The notes under the pieces: generated by a model
Told to the model about the DNA's origin: nothing
What the model saw: only the letters and a program-made list of their open reading frames with translations
Database searches by the model: none
Shown: positions 61,025 through 64,000 of the stretch, piece by piece
How positions within the stretch are numbered: position 1 is the first letter of the stretch
Layout: every line of letters starts with the position of its first letter
Translations under genes and position numbers: made by a program
Source: Anisakis pegreffii
Lineage: Eukaryota; Nematoda; Chromadorea; Rhabditida; Anisakidae
Direction: 5' to 3'
NCBI GenBank assembly: GCA_035041965.1
Contig: JAPYMA010000969.1
Location: 1-64,000 of the forward strand
DNA: 64,000 bases

Positions 61025-63693
61025 ATGGCTTCACCATCCACACATTTGTCAAGAGATCACAATCCGTCACCGCAACAGTTGGATCATATTAGGCAAATGT
61101 TGTTAACGCCACCCGCTAGCAGACCACCTGAATTCGAGAATCCCCTCGAGAAGATCGAACAATTGTTGACGTGTCCGATTTGCTTGGATCGATACAAGTG
61201 AGTAGTTGGTTGCTTTCTTTCTCCATTCATCAGCATTCAAATTTTTTAATAGTTCAAATTGACAATGAATCTAGCTAAGTGATGCACGGAGGTTCTGAGT
61301 GGAAATTTGTAAATTCGTTCCGAAAATTTTTGCTATTGTGAGGAAAACCGATCAAAAACATTACGATGTGTACAATCTGTCTATCAGAAAAAAAGCGTCT
61401 TCTGAAAGGAATTAATCTGTTTTGGTTCAATTTTGAAATGAATTTTCAACCGAAAAATCTGTTTGTTTCTGATTCAATGATATTGTGTCCAATAACACTC
61501 ATTCGAATGAGATGCTTGAAGTTATGCAAAGTTTTTGTGAATAGAAACTTAATAAGCATTAAATTTGGATGTATTTGAGATGAGATATCAAATGACATTC
61601 CGAGCAATCGCTTTGAAATTAGCTAATAAAACAACTGTCATATATGAGTTTTATTATCCAGTACATCTGCTTATGATTACATTCATCCACTTTGCATTTG
61701 TTCCACTTTTGTTGTATTGATCATTCTTACAATCAGTAGTTTTTTTCCTTTAATATGCAACGATACTTGGAATGGATTCTTTTACGCTGAAATTATTGAG
61801 TTTATTGCTTTATATGCATTTCAGTTATAGTTTCAACAACCACATTTGTTGTGATTGAAACAATGTGCATGATAATTAATGTTAATTCATAGTATTAATG
61901 AATTAAAGCATATTTATTGATAGTTAAGACAAATTTCGCTTATGAGCAAAATTATGGAAGAAATGATGAGAACAGCAGAATGTAACGGTTTGGATTTAAA
62001 AAGAATATTGTGAAGAATATGAAAAAATGAAGACATGTGAATGTGATGCTTCAAAATCAGCCACATGAAAGCAACAAATGAAATTCCTCTAAAATAACGA
62101 ATGAACTTTCTTTTCAGACAACCAAAGTTGTTGCCTTGTCATCATACATTTTGTTTGCCGTGTCTTGACAATTGTGCAGATGTTGTGCATCGTATATTGA
62201 AATGCCCCGAATGCCGAGCTGAACATCCACTACCGTATGATGGTGTAAAATGCTTTCAAACGAATTATACTCTCACCGGCTTTTTGGATATTCATTTACA
62301 AGCCACCGATGAAAATGCTGCTCAACTAGAGGCTTACATTCAAAGGTTTTTTATTTCACTTTTCACATTCTTATTCTTCGGATATCTGTTCAGCGGTGAC
62401 GGTTAGGCTACTTCATTCCTGATGACTACAACAATCCTTATCGAACGAAATGTTCATTGAGACGGATAACACGTTATCACTGATAAAAAGGCGATTTACT
62501 TCAACAGTGACGAATCGGAGTGTACTTTTTGAATGGCACATTAAAATGTTGCTGATTAGTTAATTAATCAGCAATTACACTCATTACGAGTTTATACCCC
62601 TGTATTATCGTCAAAATCACAAATATCACATTACTCATGCATAATTGCTGATTATATCGTGTATCACTAAATAATGGATTGATACATCAAATGTGACCCT
62701 GTTCCATACGACCATACGGCAACTCGTCACTGATCATTCATCAGAATTGCATGTACACATCTAATGCTACTGTTGCACACAAAACCGAATGATACTGACA
62801 AAACATGCCATGCATTGTCAAAGTTCTTTAACATCACATCTAATAAGATCAAAAACTCCATCACCACCATTTCTTCACTGAACTGTCATCAAATGCATCA
62901 GAACAAGCCATGCTTCATCTGCAGCATAGTAAATTATCTTAGCGTTCACTGTTTTACTAGCATAATCCGCACATAAAATCAAATTTACTCGCATCACACA
63001 ATATCGCAATAATCCAGCATTTTCTTTATCATTTCGTATTCATTTAATAACGCAACACATCTTCTTCTATCTCGTACCAGACAACATTTGATCATCCAAT
63101 GGTATTATTAACTTTGCTATTGCACGGAACATTTCATCACAATCGCTGAATCACTCATCGAATGACAATGCTTCACTCAGCAGATGATGAAATTCTGGTT
63201 AACATTCACTTGAACATCAGCTGATCGTCGCTTTTTTCGTCGTATTTACAAGTCAGAAATGCACGAAACAGATGTGGTCTCAGTGCTTTAGATGATTACA
63301 AAACTCATCAATTCTTATTTCAAAAAAGTATCGACAGTGAGATGTTAAAAACTTTTTTTGTGGTTATCTGTTTTTATTTGTTGGTTCTCAAAGTGAAACT
63401 GCTGAAGTCATACTTTGACAGTTTGAAATATTGTTGATAAGAAAAGTTTTAAATTGATACCGTCAAAACTTTTCACTGTAAAGTACAATTTGAATCTTAA
63501 TGAGTTGACGAGTAAGGTAAAATGTCACGAATTGAAGCGTTAAAATTGAAGGTATAATTTGGAGCGATGTAAAGTCTGTGATGAGAAAGCAAACCTTGAG
63601 GTGTGTGCGCATTGCGAAAGACGGGCATGTGCCGACTGTCGAAGTACCCATATGGAAATGTTAAAACGAGATCTTAATCGTATGCTTAATCAG
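61025..63693 (+). CDS. nhl-1: TRIM-NHL RING protein NHL-1, 5' part
   Basis: Exons 61025-61197, 62118-62345 and 63552-63693 join in phase to the first about 181 residues. The gene continues past the window. NHL-1 belongs to the RING/B-box/coiled-coil/NHL-repeat group of E3 ligases. Residues 1-45 are a Ser/Pro-rich leader. The C3HC4 RING follows: LLTCPICLDRYKQPKLLPCH, HTFCLPCL and CPECRAEH. After EAYIQRYNLERC begins the B-box with CKVCDEKANLEVCAHCERRA, then CADCRSTHMEMLKRDLNRML starting the coiled coil. The last donor is CAG|GTGATA at 63694. The coiled coil and NHL propeller are not in the window. The RING finger is complete, so this part looks functional. Confidence 0.9.
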
Positions 63694-64000
63694 GTGATAT
63701 TGTTTACCTTTTGGGGAAATTCAAATCATTTATTAAGTTTCATGCACAGTGAAACACAATTGATGATGGTATTACCCAAGTAAGAACTGCAGCAGCAACA
63801 CGAAAGCTTTGCGCACTCCATTTCTGTCATCAACCACTCGTCTCACTTGTCTATCCACAACGGAATGCGGTACTTGTCCAATTTTAGATTCTTCGAAAGC
63901 CGCAGAAAACACCAAAATCCGATTTCATAAGCAGTTCATTAGGGAGTTTTCGAAATTGGAGATTCAGTGATGAAGTTTGTTATTCAGTGTATGTCTGAGA
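63694..64000 (+). other. Start of nhl-1 intron 3 (or unresolved exons)
   Basis: After the GTGATA donor I could not identify the expected coiled-coil exon up to the window edge. TTTTAG near 63883-63888 and CAG near 63966 are possible acceptors, but the downstream reading does not match the family. Confidence 0.45.

Noticed and set aside
1..64000. CRISPR arrays, prokaryotic operons or phage-like modules
   Set aside because: The genes are intron-rich and animal-type, and the repeats seen are duplications, microsatellites and inverted-repeat elements, with no spaced identical short repeats.

Overview
The window looks like nuclear DNA of a nematode. It is AT-rich, and its genes are split into many short exons by introns of roughly 50 to 1,000 bp with GT donors and TTTCAG-type acceptors. 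Most predicted start codons lie 0 to about 30 bases downstream of a T-rich CAG/TAG acceptor with no visible upstream coding exon, as expected for spliced-leader trans-splicing. The recognised products (RAB-33, NNF1/KBP-1, ECM29/ECPS-1, a PEBP protein, CDC23/MAT-3, SRP9, NHL-1) are a conserved animal set, and the NHL-1 RING and B-box exons read very like the worm protein. Species was not determined. Gene models were assembled by hand from splice signals, reading phase and family knowledge.

Layout. 1-14.9 kb is accessory sequence: a 0.54-kb direct repeat, a 2.6-kb segmental duplication whose two copies each carry one intact two-exon gene for a 59-aa secreted cysteine-rich peptide, an inverted copy of part of the same unit, and a small inverted-repeat element. 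15.05-17.06 kb (+) is rab-33. 17.1-20.3 kb is non-coding with a diverged dispersed repeat and an AAT-rich microsatellite. 20.3-24.0 kb (-) is an unrecognised, largely disordered protein of about 879 aa. 25.2-25.7 kb is a fold-back repeat. 26.3-28.0 kb (+) is an NNF1/PMF1-type kinetochore subunit. 29.7-42.9 kb (+) is a 38-exon ECM29-family proteasome adaptor gene. 43.8-45.8 kb (-) is a PEBP-family gene. 45.8-51.9 kb has no convincing host gene but holds the 3' end of an RTE-like retrotransposon. 52.0-57.6 kb (-) is mat-3/CDC23, head-to-head with SRP9 at 58.1-58.8 kb (+). 61.0 kb to the window end (+) is the 5' part of nhl-1.

The conserved genes are unrelated housekeeping functions: Golgi/autophagy traffic, kinetochore assembly, proteasome quality control, cell-cycle ubiquitination, SRP targeting and a TRIM-NHL regulator. 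There is no sign of a pathway cluster. The most unusual signal is the duplicated secreted-peptide locus: the exon encoding the mature peptide differs much more between copies than the intron, signal-peptide exon or flanks, and mostly at amino-acid-changing sites.
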